From NCBI GenBank assembly GCA_023245725.1, contig JAHFJU010000017.1, positions 1 to 22,570 of the forward strand: DNA of 22,570 nt, in the 5' to 3' direction. This document shows, piece by piece, positions 6,892 through 14,415 of this stretch (the stretch's first letter is position 1; the number at the start of each line of letters is the position of its first letter). This DNA is from Candidatus Peregrinibacteria bacterium. GTDB lineage: Bacteria > Patescibacteriota > Gracilibacteria > UBA1369 > UM-FILTER-53-11. The translations under genes and the position numbers were made by a program. A model generated the notes under the pieces. That model saw only the letters and a list, made by a program, of their open reading frames with translations, was not told where the DNA came from and searched no databases.

Positions 6892-6966
6892 TGGAGCGGG
6901 TAGAGGGAGTCGAACCCTCCTGTACAGGTTGGAAACCTGTCGTAATAGCCGATATACGATACCCGC
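6892..6966 (-). tRNA. tRNA-Gly, anticodon UCC
   Basis: The cloverleaf reads clearly on the minus strand. The 7-bp acceptor stem is GCGGGTA with TACCCGC. The anticodon stem ACAGG/CCTGT holds the loop TTTCCAA, giving anticodon UCC for GGA/GGG glycine codons. The T stem GAGGG/CCCTC has the loop TTCGACT, and the variable loop is short. The discriminator base is U, usual for bacterial tRNA-Gly. The CCA end is encoded (6894-6892) although a CCA-adding-type enzyme gene lies in the same window. A promoter is present just upstream. Confidence 0.93.
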
Positions 6967-6986
6967 GCGACCTATTTTGCCGGCCA

Positions 6987-7014
6987 AGTATATCAAAATT
7001 GATACAAGATTCAA
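6987..7014 (-). promoter_or_regulatory. Promoter of tRNA-Gly
   Basis: On the minus strand TTGAAT (7014-7009), a 16-base spacer and TATACT (6992-6987) extended by an upstream TGA. Expected start near 6980, giving a 5' leader of about 14 bases before the mature tRNA. The rest of the gap up to 7074 shows no gene or clear terminator. Confidence 0.6.
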
Positions 7015-7074
7015 CCAAAAATCACGCCTCTCAAAGTGATAGAAAAGCGCAATGCTAATTAAGGATTGCCTCAA

Positions 7075-8481
7075 TTATAAAATCTCAATAGTCTCACCAA
7101 TTGCAGGCGTCGACACATCTTTATAACCCTGTTCTTCAAGAATTCCCTTGAAAGTCATTCCTTGATCTTTTTCACCATGAACAAGAATGATTTTCTTTAA
7201 ATCTCGAATGTGAGCAATATAGTCGATCAAATCGCTTCGATCAGCATGCGCAGAAAACGCATCCATAACTTCAATTTCTGCACGAACATCGTACATATCG
7301 CCAAATATCTTAACCACTTTCTGCTTTTCAAGAATCTTTCGGCCAAGTGTATTTTCAGCCATATATCCCACAATGAAAGTTGTATTTTTAGGATCAGAAA
7401 TATTGTTTTTCAAGTGGTGCAAAATACGTCCATGCTCGCACATACCAGCTGACGAAATAATAATTGCCGGGCCTTTGTAGTCGTTAAGCGCCTTTGAATC
7501 CTCTACCTCGGTAATATATTTGAGACGACCAAAACCAAAAGGATTTTTTCGATTAGTGATAAATTCTTTCCACGTATCTTTATCGAGACACTCAGGATGA
7601 TTCATAAATACATCGCTAACGTTCACAGCCAGCGGGCTATCCACAAAAATCGGCAACTCTGGAATTAGATTCTTAGTAAACAAAATATTGAGGTAATAAA
7701 CAATTTCTTGTGTACGCTCAAGCGCAAAAGCTGGGATAATAACCTTTCCACCACGACGAGCCGTTTTATTAATAAGCTCAGCAAGGCGATCCTCAACATC
7801 GAGAATAGACTTATGAAAACGATTTCCGTAGGTTGATTCAATCATGAGAATATCTGCGCGCTCAATTTGAACAGGATCACGTAATAGAGGCAAATTTTTA
7901 CGACCGAGGTCTCCAGTAAATACTAGAATTTGCTGTTTCTTCGTCTCAAAATCATCGATAACCAAAACTATCTGTGACGAACCAAGAATGTGACCGGCAT
8001 CTCTAAAAGAGCAATATACTCCGGGGACAACTTGAAATGGCCTGTCATAGCCCATTCCGACAAATTGATCCATTGTCTTAATTGCGTCGTCGAGTGTATA
8101 TAGAGGTTCAATTTTTTCTTTTCCATTTTCACGTTTTTCGTTTCTATCGTTAATAAATTCGGCCTCACGTTCTTGAATTGACCCGCTATCCATCAACATA
8201 AAATTACTAATGTCGCGTGTTGCATGAGTTGAATAAATAGGACCTTTATAGCCAGCTTTTACAAGCATCGGTAAACAACCTGAGTGATCGATATGTGCGT
8301 GTGACAAAATCACAGCATCGATTTTTTCTGGAGGAACCGGCAGATTTCGGTTTTTAATTTCGGACTCTTTTCGGTTTCCCTGAGCCATTCCGAAATCCAA
8401 AAAAATAATTTTACCGTTAACTTCTAAGCAATGTTTTGAGCCGGTGACTTCTTGTGCGGCACCGTAAAAATGTATTTTCAT
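7075..8481 (-). CDS. Beta-CASP metallo-beta-lactamase fold RNase (468 aa)
   Basis: This belongs to the CPSF73-like group of metallo-beta-lactamase nucleases, which cut or trim RNA. The sequence opens with MKIHFYGAAQEVTGS, typical of the family. The metal-binding motif SHAHIDHSG carries H61, H63, D65 and H66. Further metal or catalytic positions follow in DAGHILGS and TGDLGR. The beta-CASP domain is marked by ESTYGNR, IIPAFALERTQE and SSAGMCEHGR. A C-terminal RMMBL region ends with AFSAHADRSDL and LVHGEKDQ. Length is normal for bacterial members. Two ATGs lie in tandem at 8484 and 8481. The second is exactly seven bases past a perfect TATAAT, so a leaderless message would start with it. Substrate is not deducible. 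Confidence 0.92.
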   Translation of the reverse strand: MKIHFYGAAQEVTGSKHCLEVNGKIIFLDFGMAQGNRKESEIKNRNLPVPPEKIDAVILSHAHIDHSGCLPMLVKAGYKGPIYSTHATRDISNFMLMDSGSIQEREAEFINDRNEKRENGKEKIEPLYTLDDAIKTMDQFVGMGYDRPFQVVPGVYCSFRDAGHILGSSQIVLVIDDFETKKQQILVFTGDLGRKNLPLLRDPVQIERADILMIESTYGNRFHKSILDVEDRLAELINKTARRGGKVIIPAFALERTQEIVYYLNILFTKNLIPELPIFVDSPLAVNVSDVFMNHPECLDKDTWKEFITNRKNPFGFGRLKYITEVEDSKALNDYKGPAIIISSAGMCEHGRILHHLKNNISDPKNTTFIVGYMAENTLGRKILEKQKVVKIFGDMYDVRAEIEVMDAFSAHADRSDLIDYIAHIRDLKKIILVHGEKDQGMTFKGILEEQGYKDVSTPAIGETIEIL

Positions 8482-8487
8482 CATGTG

Positions 8488-8496
8488 ATTATACCA
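8488..8496 (-). promoter_or_regulatory. Extended -10 promoter of the beta-CASP RNase gene
   Basis: TGGTATAAT on the minus strand, with no recognisable -35 at 16-18 bases. The predicted start is the A of the second ATG at 8481. It lies back to back with the promoter of the gene at 8527; the whole divergent region is about 45 bases. Confidence 0.65.
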
Positions 8497-8511
8497 TAGT
8501 TTAACTATTTA

Positions 8512-8520
8512 TGATATAAT
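8512..8520 (+). promoter_or_regulatory. Extended -10 promoter of the HicA-like gene
   Basis: TGATATAAT, a TGn-extended perfect -10 without a good -35. The base seven positions past the hexamer is the A of ATG 8527, so the message would be leaderless. Confidence 0.6.
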
Positions 8521-8526
8521 AATTTG

Positions 8527-9042
8527 ATGGAAAAAGAACCTACACTGGAAGATGCTCTAGAGAATATAGACATACTCAACCCAAATGCTGGTGAATATTT
8601 GCGTATATTTTTAGAGATGACAGCAGATTTCGACGTAGAACCATATTTGAGTAATCCAGAGTTGGGTATTCATTGCTTCACAAATGGACTTGAAGACGAC
8701 ATTAATGAATTAATGGGATTACTTTCGCAAGATGTGAGTACTGATTACATCGATAAGCTCAAAACCGCACTGATGCAGGTATATGAAATGCTTCACAACA
8801 ACGCTTTCTCTCGATATGCGTTGAAAGATATTTTTGATCGATATTTAGTACGTATACCAGCTGATGAGAAAAAAATATCAACAGAAAAACACCGCCACTA
8901 CTATGTGGAGAATATTATTAAGGACCAATTAGACACAGAAAAATTTCTCTCCGCATGCGGTCTCACTCAAGAAACGATCGCTGGCAAAGGTTCGCATACG
9001 AAATGGTTCGATATAAATGGCAAATTCGTTCAAACATCATAA
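8527..9042 (+). CDS. Unknown helical protein ending in a truncated HicA-like domain (171 aa)
   Basis: The first ~125 residues are helical, acidic and unrecognised. The end resembles the start of the HicA mRNA-interferase fold: a helix (LDTEKFLSACGL), then the GKGSHTKWFDINGKFV strand pair. In HicA the equivalent Gly-Ser-His contains the catalytic histidine. The frame stops at 9040-9042 in the middle of the fold. The missing strand and last helix can be read in the +1 frame just downstream (9017-9163), so the gene looks frameshifted. I chose ATG 8527 over the in-frame TTG at 8524 because of the -10 spacing. No HicB-like antitoxin is adjacent. The HicA assignment rests on motif likeness only. 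Confidence 0.6.
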   Translation: MEKEPTLEDALENIDILNPNAGEYLRIFLEMTADFDVEPYLSNPELGIHCFTNGLEDDINELMGLLSQDVSTDYIDKLKTALMQVYEMLHNNAFSRYALKDIFDRYLVRIPADEKKISTEKHRHYYVENIIKDQLDTEKFLSACGLTQETIAGKGSHTKWFDINGKFVQTS

Positions 9043-9163
9043 TAGATCAAATAATAGATGGCTCAAAGGAATTATTGCAACATTATTAGAAAATGGTGTT
9101 CAAATTGATGCCATACAAAAAGCTTGTCAGAAATTAAAGATTGAGTTTAGAATAATAAACTAA
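9017..9163 (+). pseudogene. Out-of-frame C-terminal part of the HicA-like domain
   Basis: A 48-codon frame, +1 relative to the preceding gene, opens at 9017 and overlaps that gene's last 26 bases. It encodes KHHNRSNNRWLKGIIATLLE and ends at TAA 9163. This resembles the last strand and helix of HicA (His, basic residues, then a helix corresponding to GTLRSIL). Joined to the upstream frame it would restore one continuous domain. A sequencing or assembly error, a real mutation, or recoding at 9017-9042 would each explain it. It could also be a separate small gene starting at ATG 9017, but the overlap and the fit to the fold make that less likely. Confidence 0.5.
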
Positions 9164-9169
9164 ACACTT

Positions 9170-9391
9170 ATGCCAACCTCACCTACTAATTTAGATCTTG
9201 CTACCGAAGCAAAAAGCACTACAGACCCAATTCGACAGGCTGAACTTCTTCAACATCCTAGCGATTTGGTATTAAACGCATTGTCAAAAAATCCAAATCT
9301 TACCCCTGAAATAGCACAATCAGTTACAAATAAGATTCAAACACTGAGGAATACTGTGTCAGACGCGGCAAATCTGGCTACAAAGGTTTAA
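9170..9391 (+). CDS. Small hypothetical protein with one LRV-like repeat (73 aa)
   Basis: Six bases separate it from the preceding frame. Residues about 26-47 (LLQHPSDLVLNALSKNPNLT) resemble a single leucine-rich-variant repeat, in which Asn-Pro pairs separate short helices; such repeats normally come in tandem. The remainder is Thr/Ala/Asn-rich helix. No membrane segment, no signal peptide, and no ribosome-binding motif before ATG 9170. Function is unknown; co-transcription with the HicA-like gene is likely from spacing. Confidence 0.5.
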   Translation: MPTSPTNLDLATEAKSTTDPIRQAELLQHPSDLVLNALSKNPNLTPEIAQSVTNKIQTLRNTVSDAANLATKV

Positions 9392-9446
9392 GAATAGAAA
9401 ATAAGTATTTGAGCATAATAATAATAATCCATTTTAAGGTCTTCAC

Positions 9447-9475
9447 TTGCCCCACTGCGCCTTCTCCCCTATTCT
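9447..9475 (+). promoter_or_regulatory. Promoter of the RlmD-type methyltransferase gene
   Basis: TTGCCC (9447-9452), a 17-base spacer and TATTCT (9470-9475). Seven bases past the hexamer is the A of ATG 9482, so a leaderless message is expected. The rest of the 9392-9481 gap is AT-rich with an AATAATAAT run and no gene. Confidence 0.45.
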
Positions 9476-9481
9476 GCGCGC

Positions 9482-10906
9482 ATGCAGTTTTCAAAAGGAC
9501 TAATCGTGCAGGTAAAAATTAAAGATATTGCCTTTGGAGGTAATGCTGTAGGTAATCTTTACGGAGACGAATTTAATAGTGATGAGCTAAGTAAATTGGT
9601 GGTTTTTGTAGAAGGAGGAGCACTGATAGGAGAGATTGTTGAAGTTAGTTTAACAAGAATTAAGAAAAGTTTTTTAGAGGCACGACTTGTTAATATTATT
9701 GAAGCAAGCCTTGAGCGAACGACTCCACGATGCAAGCACTACTCAGTATGCGGAGGATGCAGCCTTCAACACGTTCCATATGAATCACAACTTGCTATAA
9801 AAGACCGATTTGTACGCGATGCACTTACAAAAATAGGAGGATTCGAACGTGATTATATTGAGTCTATTAAACAACCAATAATTGGCTGTGAATCACCATG
9901 GTATTACAGAAACAAATCGGAGTTTACATTTGAAGATGAAGCGGCAGGATTCCATCCAAGCGCAAATTACAAACAAGTTTTCAATGTTGAGGAGTGTTTT
10001 TTGCAGTCGGAGCTTGCTATAGAAATATTAGATGCAGTCCGCACATGGGCAAAAGAAAAAAACGTTTCGACGTATAGCTGGAAAACACATGACGGATTCA
10101 TTAAAAACCTCGTCGTTCGCGAAGGAAAAAACACAGGAGACGTGCTCGTAAATTTAATTACAACGACCGATTCGCCGCATTACGATGCCGATTTCACGAG
10201 CATGATACAGTCAAAGTTCAAACAAATTACTTCAATTTACAGAACAGCAGTCTTGGTAAAAAGAGGATTCAAAACAGTGACAGAAGAAAAACATCTTTTT
10301 GGCAAAAAAGTACTTACTGAAAAATTAATAGTTAATGGCAAATCTCTTGAATTCGACATTTTGCCGCACGCATTTTTTCAAACTAACAGCAAACAGGCCG
10401 AGCGACTATACGAAACAACCGTTGCCTTTGCTCAGCCAGAATCAAACGATCATGTATTAGATTTATTCTGTGGAACCGGAACAATAGGAATGTTTTGCGC
10501 ACTCACAGGATGCAAAGTAACTGGAATCGACGTAAGCGATAGCGCAATTATTAATGCGAAAAAAAACGCCGAACATAACTGCATGAAAAATATAGAATTT
10601 CATGTTGGAGACACAGGCAAACAAATTTCTAAACTTAATGAAGTTGCAAAATCGGCAACCGTTTTAATTACTGATCCTCCACGATCTGGCATTGACCCGA
10701 AAACTCTCGAAAAACTTATTGCACTAAACATTTCTCGTTGGGTTTACGTGTCTTGTAATCCCGCTACACTTGCCCGTGACTTAAAAATAATTGTAAATTC
10801 TCAGCTTTCAAATGGAAAAAAATACAAACTTACAAAAGTGCAGCCAGTAGATATGTTCCCTCAAACATTTCACGTCGAAACAGTAACATTAATTGAAGCT
10901 GAATAG
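9482..10906 (+). CDS. 23S rRNA/tRNA uracil-C5-methyltransferase, RlmD/TrmA family (474 aa)
   Basis: This class moves a methyl group from S-adenosylmethionine to C5 of a uridine in 23S rRNA or tRNA. A TRAM RNA-binding domain fills about residues 1-75. Four cysteines at C84, C90, C93 and C172 match the [4Fe-4S] ligands of RlmD. The FFQTN motif (298-302) leads into the methyltransferase fold, with SAM-binding DLFCGTGTIG (327-336) and DPPRSG (398-403). The catalytic nucleophile is C425 in YVSCNP, and E466 in FHVETV is the likely base. All key residues are present and length is normal. Whether the target is U1939, U747 or tRNA U54 cannot be decided, so I give no gene symbol. It converges on the PP2C-like gene with a 16-base gap. 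Confidence 0.93.
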   Translation: MQFSKGLIVQVKIKDIAFGGNAVGNLYGDEFNSDELSKLVVFVEGGALIGEIVEVSLTRIKKSFLEARLVNIIEASLERTTPRCKHYSVCGGCSLQHVPYESQLAIKDRFVRDALTKIGGFERDYIESIKQPIIGCESPWYYRNKSEFTFEDEAAGFHPSANYKQVFNVEECFLQSELAIEILDAVRTWAKEKNVSTYSWKTHDGFIKNLVVREGKNTGDVLVNLITTTDSPHYDADFTSMIQSKFKQITSIYRTAVLVKRGFKTVTEEKHLFGKKVLTEKLIVNGKSLEFDILPHAFFQTNSKQAERLYETTVAFAQPESNDHVLDLFCGTGTIGMFCALTGCKVTGIDVSDSAIINAKKNAEHNCMKNIEFHVGDTGKQISKLNEVAKSATVLITDPPRSGIDPKTLEKLIALNISRWVYVSCNPATLARDLKIIVNSQLSNGKKYKLTKVQPVDMFPQTFHVETVTLIEAE

Positions 10907-10922
10907 ACAAAGTTAATAGGAT

Positions 10923-12401
10923 TTAATAGCACCTCCAGCCAAATGTAGAATCGTCTGTTAATCCTCTTTCTTTCATGTGTTTTGCTAAACCATAAAAATC
11001 GCGACTTGAAATAAAATGAATCAATTCATGATAATTAGTTTTCGCAGTAACACCATCACTACAGCTAAAAAATGTGTCACCGACCTCTGCCGTAGCGGTA
11101 TGAATATGCGGAAAATATTTTTCACCTTTTGCATCAAGTAAAAAAACAAGTGAATGAGCATACGGCTCTAATTTTGGCTTTAAATCGGCAACATTAGCGA
11201 CACAAAATCGTTTAAGAATTGTTATTTTTTCTTGGCTTAGAGTGGCCAAAACTCTTTGGAACTCTACAAAATCCTTATATATAATGGATTTATTTAATAT
11301 ACCAAATTCACTTAAAGTATTACCGTCATTACAAAAAATATAAAACAGCGCAAACGCCAATTGATATGAATCATTAACATCTGCATTGAAAAGACCATCT
11401 GCACGATGATCAAAAGAGCTATAAGCAATTCGACCATCACTCTTTACATGCAAATGCCGAATATCGCCGCAGTGCATTAAATCTACGAATATATTATTTC
11501 CATTTTTTCGTTCGCGTACAAAACCTACTGCCGCACCAGAAGTAGTCGATATTTCATGACGACTTAACATGTTGCATACTGCCTTTACAGGAGCCATGGC
11601 AACCTCACGAGAATCACGAGTAGAATCATCAAATATAGGTGAAATTTCTGCTGCAAATGTCCTAACTATATGCCCGGAACGTCTTTCGCTTCCCATAGCA
11701 TCTCCAATGAAATATCCAGTTTCAAATCGCGCGGCACCGTCTTCATTCAAACGCAAAGCCGGTTGAGCTCTATTTCTAGGAGAAGTTGCAATACCATTCA
11801 AAGCTGTGAAAGTTGGAGAGGCGGTGAAATGGTTTTGCGACTCGGCCTCATTTGCGGCTGATCCTATAAAACTTTCTTGAGTTGTGCGCGCAATATTTGG
11901 ATCAATCAATAAATCACCGGTAAGTTGACGAATGTCATCGACACACTGAGAGATTTCGCCAGAAGAATCAGATGGATTACCTGATTCATTTTTTTTATGA
12001 ATTGAAACTAACGTAGGAGAAATTTGCTCAAGCCCTGAATATTGATGTTGAATAATAAATTGCCGTGAACCGGTTTTATGAGTTAACAAAATACTTTGAT
12101 CTTCTTTTAAGTTTGGCACATGAATATTTAATGCGTTTGGAGTTTCTTCATCTCCTTCGGCAATTAATCGAATTCTGCGTGCTGGCGAAGTAGATGTTCC
12201 ATCAGAAATATTTAGCGTAAATCCAGCATCGCTTTGTAAAATGCTCAAAGTGTAACTTTTCAAAGAATCACCATAACCTACTTCAAGCACACATGACTCG
12301 TCGATAGCAATTTCAATAGACGATGTTGTTCCGACCTCAACGCTATGGCGTTGCGAATAATTTAAGTCTTCAGATAATCCCACGGATATACTATAACACA
12401 T
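10923..12401 (-). CDS. PP2C-like (PPM) phosphatase with unknown N-terminal domain (492 aa)
   Basis: The C-terminal half carries the metal-binding layout of PPM Ser/Thr phosphatases. NED (219-221) and GDAMG (233-237) stand where the family has NED and DGMGG. GDIRHL (312-317) replaces GDSR, then come FDH (330-332), SCSDGVT (446-452) and TDDST (482-486) near the C-terminus. The metal-ligand aspartates (D221, D234, D449, D483 or D484) are kept, so it may be active although the motifs have drifted. Residues about 15-125 look beta-rich and are followed by a Ser/Asn-rich linker to ~215; I do not recognise them. ATG 12401 overlaps the last 11 bases of cca, which fits coupling. In-frame GTG 12383 lies six bases after a TATAGT -10 and may be a second, leaderless start. 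Confidence 0.72.
   Translation of the reverse strand: MCYSISVGLSEDLNYSQRHSVEVGTTSSIEIAIDESCVLEVGYGDSLKSYTLSILQSDAGFTLNISDGTSTSPARRIRLIAEGDEETPNALNIHVPNLKEDQSILLTHKTGSRQFIIQHQYSGLEQISPTLVSIHKKNESGNPSDSSGEISQCVDDIRQLTGDLLIDPNIARTTQESFIGSAANEAESQNHFTASPTFTALNGIATSPRNRAQPALRLNEDGAARFETGYFIGDAMGSERRSGHIVRTFAAEISPIFDDSTRDSREVAMAPVKAVCNMLSRHEISTTSGAAVGFVRERKNGNNIFVDLMHCGDIRHLHVKSDGRIAYSSFDHRADGLFNADVNDSYQLAFALFYIFCNDGNTLSEFGILNKSIIYKDFVEFQRVLATLSQEKITILKRFCVANVADLKPKLEPYAHSLVFLLDAKGEKYFPHIHTATAEVGDTFFSCSDGVTAKTNYHELIHFISSRDFYGLAKHMKERGLTDDSTFGWRCY
12390..12398 (-). promoter_or_regulatory. Possible internal promoter before the PP2C-like gene
   Basis: TGTTATAGT on the minus strand, a TGn-extended -10 spanning the cca stop codon. 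The base seven past it is the G of GTG 12383, in frame with the PP2C-like gene. This would let the gene be transcribed apart from cca. Confidence 0.4.
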
Positions 12402-13704
12402 CTTTATTCTTTAGCAACCACTGTTCTGCCGCATTAAAATCTAATAATTCCCCTTCAAGCTGCAAATATCTAACCTCTTGAACGAACTTTCCGACACGAG
12501 GCCCAGGCACAATTTTTAAAACTCTCATTACATCATCGCCTGAAATAATCGGTAGAGGCGCATTTTTAATATGATCGAGTTCGCTCCTGTAAAGCAAATA
12601 AACTTGATTGTACCTATTGAGTCTATGAGGAGTTGCACCCATAGAATCACAGCGATTAAGTTCAAGAAGATCTAAAAAATACGGCTGTAAAAACCAATGC
12701 CTTCGTCTACCAACAGTCATATCGATAACTTGATAAACAGACATATGGTGTTTAATAAGCCAACAGACCTCATCGATGATCTTTTTTGAAAAACAGAGCC
12801 GGCGCATAATTTTCTTGGCGATTTCGGCAGAAACCTCGGCATGATGATCGTAACGAATTCGTTCATCTATAGAAAAAGTTTCAGTTTTTCCTACATCATG
12901 CAAAAAAATCGCCCATCTTAACGCAAGTGGGGAATCTTTATTTATTGCTTTAACCGACTGAACCATGTGATCCCATAAATCTCCTTCTTTGTGATACTCA
13001 AGAGGCTGAGCCATTCCTTTCATTTTTTGAATTTCAGGCAAAATCACATCTAAAACTCCAGTATCCTCCATGTCTTCTAAGCTTGAACTAAATGAACTAT
13101 GCATGATCATTTTATTTAGTTCATCTCTCACTCGTTCACCTGAAACCGATGAAACTAAAGCGGCATGTTTTTTCACAGCATTAAAAGTTTCAGGGTGATA
13201 CTGAAAATCGTAGGTGTTTTTGAATCGCACAGCACGCAAAATTCGCAAATTATCCTCGATAATTCGTTCGTGTGGAACACCAATAAATCTTACCAACTTC
13301 AAATCAAGGTCTTTTTGGCCATCAACAAAATCCAAAATTTCATCTTTAATAGGATCGTAAAAAAGTGCGTTAATTGTGAAATCACGCCTAAGTGCATCTT
13401 CTTTTGCTGAAGTAAAAATAACAGCATCAGGACGCCGTCCATCGCTATACCCACTATCTGAGCGAAAAGTCGCTACCTCAAAATGATGACCGTTTTGCTC
13501 GATCAAAACCACTCCAAATTCTTCACCAATCGGAATCACTTTTTCAAAAATCCTCTTAATATCGGTAGGCGTCGCATTAGTAGCAATATCAAAATCTTTT
13601 GGAGTAATTCCAAGCAACATATCACGAACACAACCACCGGCCCACAAAGCCTCGAACCCCTCAGCCCTAAGTTTTTTTATTATTTCTATCGACGATATTT
13701 TCAC
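12391..13704 (-). CDS. cca: CCA tRNA nucleotidyltransferase / poly(A) polymerase with HD domain (437 aa)
   Basis: Class II tRNA nucleotidyltransferases build or repair the CCA end of tRNA; close relatives add poly(A). Visible are GGCVRD (23-28) and the catalytic DFDIATNA pair (D37, D39). RRDFTINAL (106-114), the EDNLRILRAVRF helix (150-161) and an HD domain with H269-D270 in FLHDVGK complete the pattern. HD-containing members often also have phosphatase or phosphodiesterase activity. The start is GTG 13704, six bases after a TATACT; the upstream membrane gene overlaps it by 38 bases. tRNA-Gly here already encodes CCA, so repair or poly(A) addition may matter as much as synthesis. Separating CCA-adding from poly(A) activity needs phylogeny. 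Confidence 0.9.
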   Translation of the reverse strand: MKISSIEIIKKLRAEGFEALWAGGCVRDMLLGITPKDFDIATNATPTDIKRIFEKVIPIGEEFGVVLIEQNGHHFEVATFRSDSGYSDGRRPDAVIFTSAKEDALRRDFTINALFYDPIKDEILDFVDGQKDLDLKLVRFIGVPHERIIEDNLRILRAVRFKNTYDFQYHPETFNAVKKHAALVSSVSGERVRDELNKMIMHSSFSSSLEDMEDTGVLDVILPEIQKMKGMAQPLEYHKEGDLWDHMVQSVKAINKDSPLALRWAIFLHDVGKTETFSIDERIRYDHHAEVSAEIAKKIMRRLCFSKKIIDEVCWLIKHHMSVYQVIDMTVGRRRHWFLQPYFLDLLELNRCDSMGATPHRLNRYNQVYLLYRSELDHIKNAPLPIISGDDVMRVLKIVPGPRVGKFVQEVRYLQLEGELLDFNAAEQWLLKNKDVL

Positions 13705-14332
13705 AATTCAAGTATACCCTATGTGCCGAAAAACGCTGATAGCTCGACGCGATAAAAGTAACGCACAAAAAAACCACAGAGAAATTAAGAGCAAATTCAA
13801 GTTCGAGCGCGACAACTGAAGAATAAATATTTACCGCAACAAAAAACAAAAAATAAATCCATAAAAAGAGCCAACCAATTCGAGTTTTGAATGACTCAGC
13901 ATGAATAAAATCCTTAAAATTTTCAATGAGAATAAACGACACATCTCCTAAAATTACCGCCCCGTAAAAAACCGCTCCGCTCTGAGCAAAAGTCTTGTAT
14001 AAATAGAACCAACCATAACCGTAATTAAAGAGATAAACAGCCACCGTTGTTACCAAAAAATGTATAAAATTAACAATTATAACGTGCGAAACAGAATATT
14101 TTTTTTGATTGGATTTCGATGGCACAATGTAATCAGAACCAAAAATCCAAACTAATAAATTTGCGCAAAATACGATAGTAGCAAGTGAAATAAGCCAAAC
14201 CATCGGGCCATTTTCAACAGACCTATATTGTTCGCTTAGAACATCGAGAAATCGTGCCGTTGAAACAAGCAGACACAACCCAGCTATAACTCTAAATAAA
14301 ATAAAATCGACTATCTTTAATGCTAACTCCAT
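13667..14332 (-). CDS. Membrane protein of unknown function (221 aa)
   Basis: Four to six hydrophobic segments are visible, near residues 9-25, 45-64, 82-103, 113-133, 152-170 and 176-195, ending in a basic tail. No catalytic or transport motif is recognised. The frame is open to 14383, but ATG 14332 (MELALKIVDF) lies exactly six bases after TGGTATAAG and is the better start. Its last 38 bases overlap the start of cca, so the two may be co-expressed, with the PP2C-like gene as third member. Confidence 0.65.
   Translation of the reverse strand: MELALKIVDFILFRVIAGLCLLVSTARFLDVLSEQYRSVENGPMVWLISLATIVFCANLLVWIFGSDYIVPSKSNQKKYSVSHVIIVNFIHFLVTTVAVYLFNYGYGWFYLYKTFAQSGAVFYGAVILGDVSFILIENFKDFIHAESFKTRIGWLFLWIYFLFFVAVNIYSSVVALELEFALNFSVVFLCVTFIASSYQRFSAHRVYLNCENIVDRNNKKT
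13711..13716 (-). promoter_or_regulatory. -10 element of cca
   Basis: TATACT on the minus strand, with its last base six bases before GTG 13704. No matching -35 is visible, so the call rests on the same -10-to-start spacing seen at other genes here. Confidence 0.35.
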
Positions 14333-14338
14333 GCCCAA

Positions 14339-14347
14339 CTTATACCA
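14339..14347 (-). promoter_or_regulatory. Extended -10 promoter of the 221-aa membrane protein gene
   Basis: TGGTATAAG on the minus strand, six bases before ATG 14332. It is a close variant of the TGGTATAAT found near 25, 4869 and 8493. The remaining divergent gap to tsaD holds TATACT (14401-14406), nine bases before ATG 14416, a likely -10 for tsaD. Confidence 0.55.
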
Positions 14348-14415
14348 CACCCTTCGCTGTATGAGGGCAAAAAAACGATGCAATAGAAACTACAACACTA
14401 TATACTGCGAAAGCT

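Noticed and set aside
6709..6903. A 64-codon open frame between the fic promoter and tRNA-Gly
   Set aside because: It begins inside the operator palindrome, runs into the tRNA gene on the other strand and has an implausible composition; the hairpins explain the region better.
6744..6903. An integrated mobile element between tRNA-Gly repeats
   Set aside because: Only about 136 bases lie between the copies, with no integrase or cargo, so at most a scar is left.
9037..9043. Programmed +1 frameshift site in the HicA-like gene
   Set aside because: No known slippery motif such as the CUU-UGA of prfB and no upstream stimulator is visible; an indel is simpler, so recoding is kept only as an alternative.
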